Assembly: GCF_022867805.1 (NCBI RefSeq)
Contig: NZ_JALIFO010000006.1
Coordinates: 1,211,450-1,275,449 of the forward strand
Source of the DNA: Cuneatibacter sp. NSJ-177
GTDB taxonomy: Bacteria > Bacillota > Clostridia > Lachnospirales > Lachnospiraceae
DNA: 64,000 bases
Direction: 5' to 3'
Shown: positions 39,090-48,329 of the stretch, in pieces
Layout: each line of letters starts with the position of its first letter
Numbering within the stretch: position 1 is the first letter of the stretch
Notes under the pieces: model-generated
Seen by the model: only the letters and a program-made list of their open reading frames with translations
Database searches by the model: none
What the model was told of the DNA's origin: nothing
Program-made: the position numbers and the translations under genes

Positions 39090-41738
39090 ATGCTTTCACC
39101 AATGATGCAGCACTATTTGGAGACCAAGGAGCAGCATCCAGACTGCATTCTGTTTTACCGGCTCGGAGACTTCTATGAGATGTTCTTCGACGACGCGAAG
39201 ACGGTGTCCAAGGAGTTGGAATTAACCTTAACGGGAAAAGACTGCGGCTTAGAAGAGCGGGCGCCCATGTGCGGCGTTCCCCATCACGCCGTGGAAACTT
39301 ACTTAAACCGCCTGGTGGAAAAAGGCTATAAAGTCGCCATCGCCGAACAGATGGAGGACCCGAAGTTTGCCAAGGGCCTCGTCAAGCGGGAGGTGGTCCG
39401 GATCGTCACCCCCGGCACCAACATGAGCGCCCAGGCGCTGGACGAATCCCGGAACAATTATCTGATGTGCATCGTCTATCTGGACAAGGTATTCGGCGTA
39501 GCCACCTCCGATGTCAGCACCGGAGAATTCTTTGTGACTGAGGTAGACTCGGTGCGGGCCATGCTGGATGAGATCAACAAGTTTATGCCCGCGGAAATTA
39601 TCTGCAACGAGCCTTTTTACATGAGCGGCGTGGACACCGACGATTTAAAAGGACGGCTTGGCATCGCCATGTCGGCTTTAGATAATTCCCAGTTTCACGA
39701 TGAGCTCTGCCGTCAGGCGTTAAAAGACCATTTTGCGGTCTCCACCCTGGACGGACTGGGCATCCGGGATTATGAGGTGGGGACCGTGGCCGCAGGCGCT
39801 CTGCTCCGCTATCTCCTGGACACCCAGAAAAACGACCTCAGCCACCTGACCCGGATTCAGCCGTACCAGCCGGGCCGGTACATGATGATCGACACTTCCA
39901 CCAGAAGAAACCTGGAACTGACCGAAACCCTCCGGGAGAAGCAAAAACGCGGCTCCCTGCTCTGGGTCCTTGATAAGACCAAGACCGCCATGGGCGCGCG
40001 GATGCTCCGGAACTATCTGGAACAGCCGCTGATCGACAAAAAAGAAATCCTGCGGCGGCAGGATGCCATTGAGGAGCTAAATGCCGATCTGATCTTGCGG
40101 GAGGAGCTGCGGGAATACCTGAATCCGATTTACGACCTGGAACGTCTCCTGGGCCGGATTTCCTACCGCACCGCGAATCCACGGGACATGGTGGCCTTCA
40201 AGCATTCCCTGCAAATGCTGCCCCATATCAAGAACCTATTAAAGGATATCAAAACGCCGCTGTTAAAAGAGCTCTGCGACAAGCTGGACTCTCTGGAAGA
40301 TATCGCGGATTTGATCGAGCAGGCGATCTTAGAGGAGCCTCCCATCACGATCCGGGAAGGCGGCATCATCAAGGACGGCTATTCCGAGGAAGCCGACAAG
40401 CTCCGCCAGGCAAAAACCGACGGCAAAAATTGGCTGGCCCAGCTGGAGCTGGATGAGAAGGAGCGGACCGGAATCAAAAATCTGCGCATCCGCTACAATA
40501 AAGTGTTCGGCTATTACCTGGAAGTCACCAATTCCTTTAAAAACATGGTGCCGTCCGACTATATCCGCAAGCAGACCCTGACCAATGCGGAGCGCTATAC
40601 CACCCAGAAACTAAAGGAATTGGAAGACGTGATCCTGGGAGCGGAAGATAAGCTTTTTGTGATGGAATACGACCTGTTCTGCGAGGTCAGGGACAAGGTG
40701 GCCGCCGAGGTGGTCCGGATCCAGGACAGCGCCAAGGCTGTGGCGGAGATCGACGTGCTGGCTTCCCTGGCCCTGGTGGCTTACCGGCATCAATACGTGC
40801 GCCCGTCCATCAATGAGAAAGGCGTCATTGACATCAAAAACGGCCGTCATCCCGTGGTGGAACAGATGCTGCGGGACGATATGTTCATCGCCAACGACGT
40901 TTATCTGGACAACCACTCCAACCGGATTTCCATCATCACCGGCCCCAACATGGCCGGAAAGTCTACCTACATGCGGCAGGTGGCCCTGATCGTGCTGATG
41001 GCTCAGATCGGTTCTTTCGTACCCGCGGACTCCGCCAATGTGGGAATCTGCGACCGGATCTTTACGCGGGTCGGAGCTTCCGACGATCTGGCTTCCGGCC
41101 AGAGCACCTTTATGGTGGAGATGACGGAGGTCGCCAATATCCTGCGAAATGCCACCAAAAACAGCCTGCTGATCCTGGATGAGATCGGCCGGGGAACCAG
41201 CACCTTCGACGGCCTTTCCATCGCCTGGGCTGTGGTGGAGTACATCAGCAACCCGAAAGTCCTTGGCGCGAAAACGCTGTTTGCCACCCACTATCATGAG
41301 CTGACCGAGCTGGAGGGGTGTCTCTCCGGCGTCAACAACTATTGTATCGCGGTGAAAGAGCAGGGGGATACCATTGTATTCCTCCGGAAAATCGTCAAAG
41401 GCGGCGCAGACAAGAGCTATGGGATCCAGGTGGCGAAGCTTGCCGGCGTGCCGGATCCGGTGATCGACCGGGCGAAAGAGCTGGTGCAGGAGCTTTTGGA
41501 CGCGGATATCACGGTAAAGACCAGAGAGATCGCGGCCCATACCAAGAATACAGCGGTAAAACCGGTGCCGAAGCCGGACGAAGTGGATATGTACCAGATG
41601 ACCCTGTTCGATGCGGTGAAGGAAGACGATATTTTAAATGAGCTCGAACAGCTAGAGCTGGGAAACATGACGCCCATCGACGCGTTAAATACGCTGTATC
41701 GGATGCAGAACCGGCTGAAAAACCGTTGGCATAACTGA
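39090..41738 (+). CDS. mutS: DNA mismatch recognition protein MutS
   Basis: An 882-residue MutS. The mismatch-binding domain has the Phe-x-Glu motif in LGDFYEMFFDDA, and the ATPase has Walker A GPNMAGKST at residues 618-626, ILDEIGRGTSTFDG as Walker B and TLFATHYHELTEL. A short C-terminal region ends in KNRWHN. Full family length. ATG 39090 immediately follows the TAA of the cyclo-ligase/miaB gene, with GGAAGAAG as RBS, so it is cotranscribed. It recognises mismatches and recruits MutL, encoded 181 nt downstream. Confidence 0.97.
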   Translation: MLSPMMQHYLETKEQHPDCILFYRLGDFYEMFFDDAKTVSKELELTLTGKDCGLEERAPMCGVPHHAVETYLNRLVEKGYKVAIAEQMEDPKFAKGLVKREVVRIVTPGTNMSAQALDESRNNYLMCIVYLDKVFGVATSDVSTGEFFVTEVDSVRAMLDEINKFMPAEIICNEPFYMSGVDTDDLKGRLGIAMSALDNSQFHDELCRQALKDHFAVSTLDGLGIRDYEVGTVAAGALLRYLLDTQKNDLSHLTRIQPYQPGRYMMIDTSTRRNLELTETLREKQKRGSLLWVLDKTKTAMGARMLRNYLEQPLIDKKEILRRQDAIEELNADLILREELREYLNPIYDLERLLGRISYRTANPRDMVAFKHSLQMLPHIKNLLKDIKTPLLKELCDKLDSLEDIADLIEQAILEEPPITIREGGIIKDGYSEEADKLRQAKTDGKNWLAQLELDEKERTGIKNLRIRYNKVFGYYLEVTNSFKNMVPSDYIRKQTLTNAERYTTQKLKELEDVILGAEDKLFVMEYDLFCEVRDKVAAEVVRIQDSAKAVAEIDVLASLALVAYRHQYVRPSINEKGVIDIKNGRHPVVEQMLRDDMFIANDVYLDNHSNRISIITGPNMAGKSTYMRQVALIVLMAQIGSFVPADSANVGICDRIFTRVGASDDLASGQSTFMVEMTEVANILRNATKNSLLILDEIGRGTSTFDGLSIAWAVVEYISNPKVLGAKTLFATHYHELTELEGCLSGVNNYCIAVKEQGDTIVFLRKIVKGGADKSYGIQVAKLAGVPDPVIDRAKELVQELLDADITVKTREIAAHTKNTAVKPVPKPDEVDMYQMTLFDAVKEDDILNELEQLELGNMTPIDALNTLYRMQNRLKNRWHN

Positions 41739-41742
41739 TTTA

Positions 41743-41815
41743 CGAGGGGGCCCAGCTCAGAGTTGCAAAGCCCGGCCCCCTCGCGCTCCCCCCGCTTGGG
41801 CATGCTTTGGCGGGG
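41743..41815. repeat. two GC-rich hairpins between mutS and mutL
   Basis: Hairpin 1: CGAGGGGGCC (41743-41752) with GGCCCCCTCG (41774-41783), perfect 10 bp, 21-nt loop. Hairpin 2: CCCCGC (41790-41795) with GCGGGG (41810-41815). No T tract follows either. The base composition and layout are unlike the neighbouring intergenic DNA and resemble a dispersed intergenic repeat; other copies could not be checked here. Confidence 0.6.
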
Positions 41816-41919
41816 ACAAAGGGAGGCTATCAGCAAAAAAAGAAGGATTTGAGAAAACTTATCTGTTGGAGTTTGTTTTGGGGCCGGTTTTGTTGGGGAC
41901 TGATTGGAAAGGATGAGAT

Positions 41920-43950
41920 ATGGCTCATATTACGTTGTTGGATTCCTCTACGGTAAATCAGATTGCGGCGGGGGAGGTGATTGAGAGGCCTTCCTCGGTG
42001 GTGAAGGAATTGCTGGAAAATGCCATTGACGCGGGGGCCACGGCGATCACGGTGGAAATAAAAGAAGGGGGAATCTCCTTTATTCGGGTCACGGACAATG
42101 GAAGCGGAATTCCAAAGGAGGAGATCCCCCTTGCTTTCCTGCGCCATTCCACCAGTAAAATCCGGCGGGTGGAGGATCTTTTGACGGTTTCCTCCCTGGG
42201 GTTCCGGGGAGAGGCCCTTTCCAGCATTGCGGCGGTGGCTCAGGTGGAGCTGATCACCAAGACAGAGGATCAGCTGACCGGAAGCCGGTACGTGATCGAG
42301 GGCGGGGAAGAAAAGACATTGGAAGAGATCGGCGCGCCGGGGGGCACCACGATTGTGGTACGGAACCTGTTCTTTAACACCCCGGCCAGGCGGAAGTTTT
42401 TAAAAAGCGCCCAGACCGAAGGCGGATATATCAGCAGCCTGGCGGAGCGGATCGCGCTGTCCCACCCGGAGATCTCGTTCCGGTTTTTGATGAACGGCCA
42501 GAACCGGCTTCACACGGCGGGAAACCATAAGCTGAAGGATATCGTCTATACGGTTTATGGGCGGGAAATCACATCCCAGTTAATTACGGCGGAAGCCTGG
42601 ACGGAGGACGGCTGTATCGGAATCCACGGTTTCCTCGGAAAACCACTGATTTCCAGAGGAAACCGTTCCTACGAAAATTATTTTATCAACGGGCGGTATA
42701 TCAAAAGCGGGCTGATCACCAAGGCGATTGAAAACGCCTATGCCGGATTCGTGATGCAGCACAAATATCCCTTTACGGTGCTCCACTTCACCATCGAATC
42801 TTCCTGGCTGGACGTAAACGTCCATCCGACCAAAATGGAACTGCGGTTCCGCAATGAGGAGCTGGTCTACCGGACGGTTTATGAGGCGGTCCGGAACGCG
42901 CTGGAGGGAAAAGAACTGATCCCCCAGGTAACGCTGGATGTAGGGAAAGAAGAGAAGAACCGAAAAAACGAAAAGCCGGATCAGATGAAGCTGTCCCGTG
43001 AGCGGGGACCGGAACCATTTGAAGTCCACCGTCAGGCGGTTGGGAATGAAGAAAAGGCCGAGAATGAGGCGGAAGTAGCCGGGATAAATGCAAAAGCAGC
43101 CGAAAGCATGCCGTCCGGCGAGAGGCTGGGGGCGGCCGGCGAAGAACCGCGGCAGCCGGCAATGTTCCGAGAGAAAACAGACTACGGCACGCTTCCTCCG
43201 GGAAGAACGAGCGGCAAGGATACGGTTCCCTGGGAACCATCCACAATCGAACTGATGCAGCGTGACATGCGGGAAGAAGGAGAGGGCCGTGACGCTTCCC
43301 CGGTTCCGGTTGCCGAAGCACCGAAGCAGATGGAACTTTTCGAGGAAAAGATCCTGACCAGAAAAGTCCGGGATGAATATCACGTGATCGGCCAGCTCTT
43401 TGACACCTACTGGCTCATCCAGTACCGGGATCAATTTTTGATGATCGATCAACACGCGGCCCACGAAAAAGTCCTCTTTGAGCGGACCATGCGCTCTCTG
43501 GCCAACAAGGAATATACGATTCAGCAGATGAACCCTCCAATCGTGCTGAGCTTAAGCGCCAGGGAGGAGGCCGTTCTCTCCGAATACAAAGACCAGTTCC
43601 AGTCCCTGGGATTTGAGATCGAGCCCTTTGGCGGCAAAGAGTATGCGGTTTACGGCGTGCCCGGAAATCTGTTCGGCCTGGCCAGGGAGGATCTTTTGAT
43701 GGAAATGCTGGACAGCCTGGCCGACGAGGCGGGACACCGACGCCTGAACCTGGTGGAGGAAAAAGTAGCGCTGATGTCCTGTAAGGCGGCTGTAAAAGGA
43801 AACAACCGGCTTTCCTTTGCAGAAGCGGAAGCTCTGATCGACGAGCTGATGGAGCTGGATCACCCGTACACCTGCCCCCACGGCCGCCCCACTATCATTT
43901 CCATGACCAAGCACGAGCTGGAGAAAAAGTTTAAGAGGGTGGTATCATGA
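41920..43950 (+). CDS. mutL: DNA mismatch repair protein MutL
   Basis: A 676-residue MutL. The GHKL ATPase has IAAGEVIERPSSVVKELLEN, DNGSGI, STSKI and SLGFRGEAL; a Lys/Glu-rich linker spans about residues 345-480; the C-terminal endonuclease domain has DQHAAHEKVLFE (the DQHA-x2-E-x4-E metal site), SCKAAVKGN and CPHGRP, so it is the endonuclease-active type used in organisms without MutH. The start ATG 41920 has AAGGATG upstream. It overlaps miaA by 4 nt. Confidence 0.97.
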   Translation: MAHITLLDSSTVNQIAAGEVIERPSSVVKELLENAIDAGATAITVEIKEGGISFIRVTDNGSGIPKEEIPLAFLRHSTSKIRRVEDLLTVSSLGFRGEALSSIAAVAQVELITKTEDQLTGSRYVIEGGEEKTLEEIGAPGGTTIVVRNLFFNTPARRKFLKSAQTEGGYISSLAERIALSHPEISFRFLMNGQNRLHTAGNHKLKDIVYTVYGREITSQLITAEAWTEDGCIGIHGFLGKPLISRGNRSYENYFINGRYIKSGLITKAIENAYAGFVMQHKYPFTVLHFTIESSWLDVNVHPTKMELRFRNEELVYRTVYEAVRNALEGKELIPQVTLDVGKEEKNRKNEKPDQMKLSRERGPEPFEVHRQAVGNEEKAENEAEVAGINAKAAESMPSGERLGAAGEEPRQPAMFREKTDYGTLPPGRTSGKDTVPWEPSTIELMQRDMREEGEGRDASPVPVAEAPKQMELFEEKILTRKVRDEYHVIGQLFDTYWLIQYRDQFLMIDQHAAHEKVLFERTMRSLANKEYTIQQMNPPIVLSLSAREEAVLSEYKDQFQSLGFEIEPFGGKEYAVYGVPGNLFGLAREDLLMEMLDSLADEAGHRRLNLVEEKVALMSCKAAVKGNNRLSFAEAEALIDELMELDHPYTCPHGRPTIISMTKHELEKKFKRVVS

Positions 43951-44906
43951 AAAAATCCATGATTATTTTGACCGGCCCTACGGCGGTGGGAAAAACCGAG
44001 CTCTCCTTAAAACTGGCCCAGGCAGTGGGCGGGGAAATCATCAGCGCCGATTCCATGCAGGTCTACCGGCACATGGATATTGGATCTGCCAAAATCCGGC
44101 CGGAGGAGATGCGGGGCGTGCGCCATCATCTGATCGACTGTTTTGAGCCATGGGAAGAATTCCATGTGGTGGAATTTCAGCGGGCCGCAAAAGCAGCGAT
44201 GGAGGACGTCTGGTCGCGGGGCCGTCTGCCGGTCCTGACCGGCGGCACCGGCTTTTATATTCAGGCCTTGGTGCGGGATATTGATTTTACGGAAACCGGC
44301 GGGGATCCTGCCTACCGGGCCGGGCTGGAACGGCTGGCCGAAGAGCGGGGAGCGGACTATCTCCACGGGGAGTTGATGCGCGTGGATCCCGCCGCGGCAG
44401 AGGAGATCCACGCCCACAATGTCAAACGGACGATCCGGGCACTGGAATATTTCCACTATACCGGGGAGCCGATTTCCTCTCACAACGAGAGGGAAAGGAA
44501 AAAAGAATCGCCCTACCGTTTTGCCTATTTTGTGCTGAACCGGGAGAGAAGCGAACTCTACCGCCGGATCGACCGCCGGGTGGATCAGATGATAGAAGCA
44601 GGACTGTTGGAGGAAGTAAAGAGGCTGAAAGAGATGGGCTGCACCCGCGGCATGGTCTCTATGCAGGGACTTGGCTATAAAGAGCTTTTGGAATATCTGG
44701 ACGGGGAGCTTTCCCTTCCGGAGGCCGTGGAGAAAATCAAGCGGGATACCCGTCATTTTGCCAAACGGCAGTTAACCTGGTTTAAGCGGGAGCAGGATGT
44801 CATCTGGCTGAACCGGGAAGAATATGAAAATGAGGATGCGCTCCTTGCGGCCATCCTGCAAATATGCAGAAACCGAGGAATTATAACCGATGAAACAATT
44901 AGATGA
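43947..44906 (+). CDS. miaA: tRNA dimethylallyltransferase
   Basis: A 319-residue MiaA. The P-loop GPTAVGKTELS is near residue 10, followed by ISADSMQVYRHMDIGSAK and HHLIDCFEP, then VLTGGTGFYIQAL and the tRNA-binding FAKRQLTWFKRE. It transfers the dimethylallyl group to A37 of tRNAs reading UNN codons, giving the i6A that MiaB then methylthiolates; the fused miaB lies upstream in the same cluster. It starts with an ATGA overlap with mutL, so it is translationally coupled. Confidence 0.97.
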   Translation: MKKSMIILTGPTAVGKTELSLKLAQAVGGEIISADSMQVYRHMDIGSAKIRPEEMRGVRHHLIDCFEPWEEFHVVEFQRAAKAAMEDVWSRGRLPVLTGGTGFYIQALVRDIDFTETGGDPAYRAGLERLAEERGADYLHGELMRVDPAAAEEIHAHNVKRTIRALEYFHYTGEPISSHNERERKKESPYRFAYFVLNRERSELYRRIDRRVDQMIEAGLLEEVKRLKEMGCTRGMVSMQGLGYKELLEYLDGELSLPEAVEKIKRDTRHFAKRQLTWFKREQDVIWLNREEYENEDALLAAILQICRNRGIITDETIR

Positions 44907-46182
44907 AAGAACCAGACAGATGTATGAGGACTGCGGAATCTCGCCGCAGGTGCTGGCGCTGGGAGAGGAGGTGCTGGCGGAGCTTTCGCCCCGCTTTGCC
45001 CGGATCGATGAGATTGCCGAATACAACCAGTTGAAAGTATTGGCTTCCATGCGGAAAAACCGGGTCAGTGAGACCCACTTTGCCGCGACCACCGGATACG
45101 GCTACAACGACGACGGCCGGGATACCTTAGAAAAAGTATACGCCGATACGTTCCACACCGAAGACGCCCTGGTGCGCTCCCAGATCACCTGCGGGACCCA
45201 CGCCTTAAATCTGGCCCTTTCTTCCAACCTCCGGCCCGGCGATGAGCTGCTTTCTCCGGTGGGCCGCCCCTACGATACCCTGGAGGAGGTCATCGGAATC
45301 CGGGAATCCATGGGATCGCTGAAGGAGTATGGCATTTCCTACCGCCAGGTGGACCTTCTGCCGGACGGGAGTTTTGATTACGAGAACATTGCAAAGGCCA
45401 TTACCCCACGGACCAAGCTTGCCACCATCCAGCGCTCCAAGGGCTATGCGTCCCGCCCCACCTTGTCGGTGGAGCAGATCGGGGAGCTGATCGCTTTCCT
45501 GAAAAAGTGCAAGCCGGATCTCATCTGTATGGTGGACAACTGCTACGGAGAATTCGTCCAGACGAAAGAGCCCTCCGATGTGGGAGCCGATATGATCGTC
45601 GGCTCTCTGATCAAGAATCCGGGGGGCGGGCTGGCTCCGGCCGGGGGGTACATCTGTGGCCGCAGGACTTGCGTGGAGCAGGCGGCAAGACGCCTGACTT
45701 CGCCGGGACTGGGCCGTGAGGTAGGCGCAAGCCTGGGAACCAATCCTGCTTTTTATCAGGGATTTTTCCTGGCGCCCACCGTGACGGCAGGCGCGGAAAA
45801 AGGTGCGATCTTTGCCGCCAGCCTTTATGAGCGCCTCGGTTTCTCCGTGCATCCCTCGGCGGCCACGCCCCGGTACGACATCATCCAGGCCATCAACCTG
45901 GACACTCCGGAGCGACTGAAAGCCTTTTGCCTCGGCATTCAGTCGGCCGCTCCGGTGGACAGCTACGTGACGCCGGAACCCTGGGCAATGCCTGGCTACG
46001 ACGACGAAGTGATCATGGCTGCCGGAGCCTTTGTGCAGGGTTCTTCCATCGAACTTTCCGCCGACGGACCGCTGCGGCCGCCCTACACGGTCTTTTTCCA
46101 GGGGGGCATTACCTGGTACCATGCAAAATATGGAATTTTAATGTCTTTACAGAAACTGGTGGACGCCGGGTTTAAACTGTGA
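44890..46182 (+). CDS. aluminium-resistance/methionine gamma-lyase-like PLP enzyme (YnbB family)
   Basis: A 430-residue fold-type I PLP enzyme. The Lys that should bind PLP is in MIVGSLIKNPGGG; AATTGYGYNDDGRDTLE, the ITCGTHALNLAL cofactor-phosphate segment and VDNCYGEF are typical of the YnbB group, often annotated as methionine gamma-lyase-like or aluminium resistance protein. Its true reaction has not been settled. It overlaps the end of miaA by 17 nt, and GAGGA lies upstream of ATG 44890. The miaA-ynbB order is common in Firmicutes. Confidence 0.9.
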   Translation: MKQLDERTRQMYEDCGISPQVLALGEEVLAELSPRFARIDEIAEYNQLKVLASMRKNRVSETHFAATTGYGYNDDGRDTLEKVYADTFHTEDALVRSQITCGTHALNLALSSNLRPGDELLSPVGRPYDTLEEVIGIRESMGSLKEYGISYRQVDLLPDGSFDYENIAKAITPRTKLATIQRSKGYASRPTLSVEQIGELIAFLKKCKPDLICMVDNCYGEFVQTKEPSDVGADMIVGSLIKNPGGGLAPAGGYICGRRTCVEQAARRLTSPGLGREVGASLGTNPAFYQGFFLAPTVTAGAEKGAIFAASLYERLGFSVHPSAATPRYDIIQAINLDTPERLKAFCLGIQSAAPVDSYVTPEPWAMPGYDDEVIMAAGAFVQGSSIELSADGPLRPPYTVFFQGGITWYHAKYGILMSLQKLVDAGFKL

Positions 46183-46234
46183 TAGAATCTTAGGTAATCA
46201 TAAACGGCAGAAACGGATGGGGAATCTGGCGTGA

Positions 46235-46954
46235 GTGAATACGCCTATGACAGAGATTAAGAGAGAAACCATTACGATGAAAGATTTGCCGGACAGCGAC
46301 CGCCCTTACGAAAAATGCAGGGCATCCGGTCCGGAAAGTTTGAGCGACGCGGAGCTCTTAGCCGTGGTGCTGCGCAGCGGCACAAAGGGGCGGACAGCCC
46401 TGGAACTGGCACAGAAGCTATTGGGGAGAAAGGGAGAGGAAAACGGTCTTACGGCCGTGGTGCGTCTCCCTTTTCCGGAGCTTATAAGGACTCCGGGGAT
46501 CGGTCCGGTCAAGGCCGTACAGCTCCAGTGTATCGGAGAGCTGGCCCGCCGGATCGCCAAGGCATCGGCAAAAAAGGGATTGGAGCTTTCCACTCCCGGA
46601 GCCATCGCCCAATATTTTATGGAAGATTTGCGCCACCTGAAGCAGGAAGAGATGGTGGTCGCCATGTTTGACACCAAAAGCCATCTGATCCGTGAGACCG
46701 TGATTTCGCGGGGAACCGTGAACGCGTCCCTGGTTACGCCGCGGGAGGTGTTTCTCGAAGCCATGCGGCAGGAGGCGGTCTACGTGGTCCTGCTTCACAA
46801 TCATCCGAGCGGAGATCCGATGCCAAGCAGGGAAGATATCCGGCTGACCAAGCGAATGCAGGAGGCCGGGGATCTCCTGGAAATTCCGATGCTGGATCAC
46901 ATTATTATCGGAGATAATTGTTATCTCAGCTTTAAAGAACGGGGTTATATTTAA
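46235..46954 (+). CDS. radC: RadC-family JAB-domain protein
   Basis: A 239-residue RadC (UPF0758) protein. An N-terminal helix-hairpin-helix region (LSDAELLAVVLRSGTKG, RTPGIGPVKAVQLQ) precedes a JAB/MPN metallo-domain with HNHPSGDPMPSREDI, which retains the His-x-His and Ser-x7-Asp metal ligands. Its role in DNA repair is disputed. The start is uncertain: GTG 46235 lies 12 nt after GGATGGGG, while ATG 46247 has no RBS but fits homology equally well. It overlaps mreC by 1 nt. Confidence 0.9.
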   Translation: MNTPMTEIKRETITMKDLPDSDRPYEKCRASGPESLSDAELLAVVLRSGTKGRTALELAQKLLGRKGEENGLTAVVRLPFPELIRTPGIGPVKAVQLQCIGELARRIAKASAKKGLELSTPGAIAQYFMEDLRHLKQEEMVVAMFDTKSHLIRETVISRGTVNASLVTPREVFLEAMRQEAVYVVLLHNHPSGDPMPSREDIRLTKRMQEAGDLLEIPMLDHIIIGDNCYLSFKERGYI

Positions 46955-47808
46955 TGAAAAAAAAGTCTCATTTTCATATAGAACCAAAACATATCTTTTT
47001 TTTCCTGACGGCTGTCTGTTTGATTTTAATCATCGTCAGCTCTGTCAGCAATTCTGTCAACAACGCCCTGAGAAATGGAATTAATACGGTACTGATGCCG
47101 ATGCAGAGAGGCTTAAATCAAGTGGGCAGCTTTGTGTTCGGCGAAGCGGAAAACCTGGCCGAGCTAAAAAGGGTCCAGGATGAAAATGCCCAGCTCTCCG
47201 AGGAAGTAGCCCAGCTGCGGGAGGACAATACCCGCTATCAGCTGCAGCTTGCCGAACTGGACAAGTATAAGGAACTGCTGGACATGAAAGAGCAGTATCC
47301 GGATTTCGAGACCACCGGCGCCCATATCATCAGCAAAAACTCCGGCAACTGGTACCGGACCGTAAAGATCGATAAGGGAAGCGCCGACGGCATACAGGTT
47401 TCCATGAATGTGATCGCCGACGGCGGCTTGGTCGGCATCGTGACTTCCGTGGAAACCCATACCGCTACGATCAGCACCATCATCGACGACGGCCGGAGCG
47501 TCGGCGCGATGGCCCAGCTGTCCCAGGACCCCTGTATTGTGACCGGAGATCTGCTTCTCTATGATGAAGGCCGCCTCTTGCTGCAGCACATCAACAAGGA
47601 TGACGATGTGGAAAACGGCTATAAGATCGTGACCTCCAACACCAGCAGCGAGTATCTTCCCGGTATCTTGATCGGCTATGCCGAAGGGCTGGAGATCGAA
47701 TCCAACAACCTGACCAAATCCGGCTATCTGATCCCGGTCGTAGACTTTGCTCATCTGGATTCGGTATTGGTGATCACGACCCTGAAAGAAACGGGGGCTG
47801 CTAATTGA
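46954..47808 (+). CDS. mreC: rod shape-determining protein MreC
   Basis: A 284-residue MreC. It has one N-terminal membrane helix (HIFFFLTAVCLILIIVSSVS), a coiled coil (about residues 68-108) and a beta-barrel domain with GNWYRTVKIDKGSADGI and VIADGGLVGIVTSV. It scaffolds the elongasome outside the membrane. The ATG shares one base with the radC stop codon. mreB, which usually lies between radC and mreC, is absent here. It overlaps mreD by 4 nt. Confidence 0.95.
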   Translation: MKKKSHFHIEPKHIFFFLTAVCLILIIVSSVSNSVNNALRNGINTVLMPMQRGLNQVGSFVFGEAENLAELKRVQDENAQLSEEVAQLREDNTRYQLQLAELDKYKELLDMKEQYPDFETTGAHIISKNSGNWYRTVKIDKGSADGIQVSMNVIADGGLVGIVTSVETHTATISTIIDDGRSVGAMAQLSQDPCIVTGDLLLYDEGRLLLQHINKDDDVENGYKIVTSNTSSEYLPGILIGYAEGLEIESNNLTKSGYLIPVVDFAHLDSVLVITTLKETGAAN

Positions 47809-48329
47809 CCTGGAAACGCATACTTTTTTATGTTGTCACCATTGTTGCTTCCTTTATGGTGCAGAACAACCTATTTGCCGCATCCAACCTGATCGACACG
47901 GTGCCGAATCTGCTTTTGATCGTCACGTTCACCTTCGGTTTTCTTAGGGGGAAGACGGACGGCATGCTGATCGGCTTTTTGAGCGGCCTGCTGCTGGATT
48001 CCTTTTTCGGGGAGACCCTTGGGTTTTATGCTCTGGTCTACATGGTGATCGGCTACGGAAACGGCCTGTTGGGACAAGTTTTCTATACCGAGTTTATTAA
48101 CATGCCGGTGGTATTATGTATCCTGAGCGATTTTCTTTTTAACTTGATCATTTATTTCTTTGATTTCCTGATGCGCGGGAAGCTGGATATTCTCAGCTAC
48201 ATGCGCCAGGTGGTCCTGCCGGAAATCGTGTATACGGTGCTTTTAACCTTGGTGCTTTACAAATTCCTGCGGTTTTTGAACACCAAATTCGCCCAGTTTG
48301 AAAAGAGGAGTGCGAAAAAGTTTGTTTAG
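47805..48329 (+). CDS. mreD: rod shape-determining protein MreD
   Basis: A 174-residue membrane protein with five to six helices, typical MreD. The first helix is ILFYVVTIVASFMVQNNLF, with further ones at PNLLLIVTFTFGFL and LIGFLSGLLLDSFFG. The start is TTG 47805, which overlaps the mreC stop (TTGA) and lies 7 nt after GGGGG. It works with MreC and the PBP2/RodA pair encoded downstream. The end overlaps mrdA by 8 nt. Confidence 0.92.
   Translation: MTWKRILFYVVTIVASFMVQNNLFAASNLIDTVPNLLLIVTFTFGFLRGKTDGMLIGFLSGLLLDSFFGETLGFYALVYMVIGYGNGLLGQVFYTEFINMPVVLCILSDFLFNLIIYFFDFLMRGKLDILSYMRQVVLPEIVYTVLLTLVLYKFLRFLNTKFAQFEKRSAKKFV

Noticed and set aside
40611..41540. 309-aa minus-strand ORF inside mutS
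   Set aside because: mutS is complete on the other strand with all motifs; the antisense ORF has no start signals.
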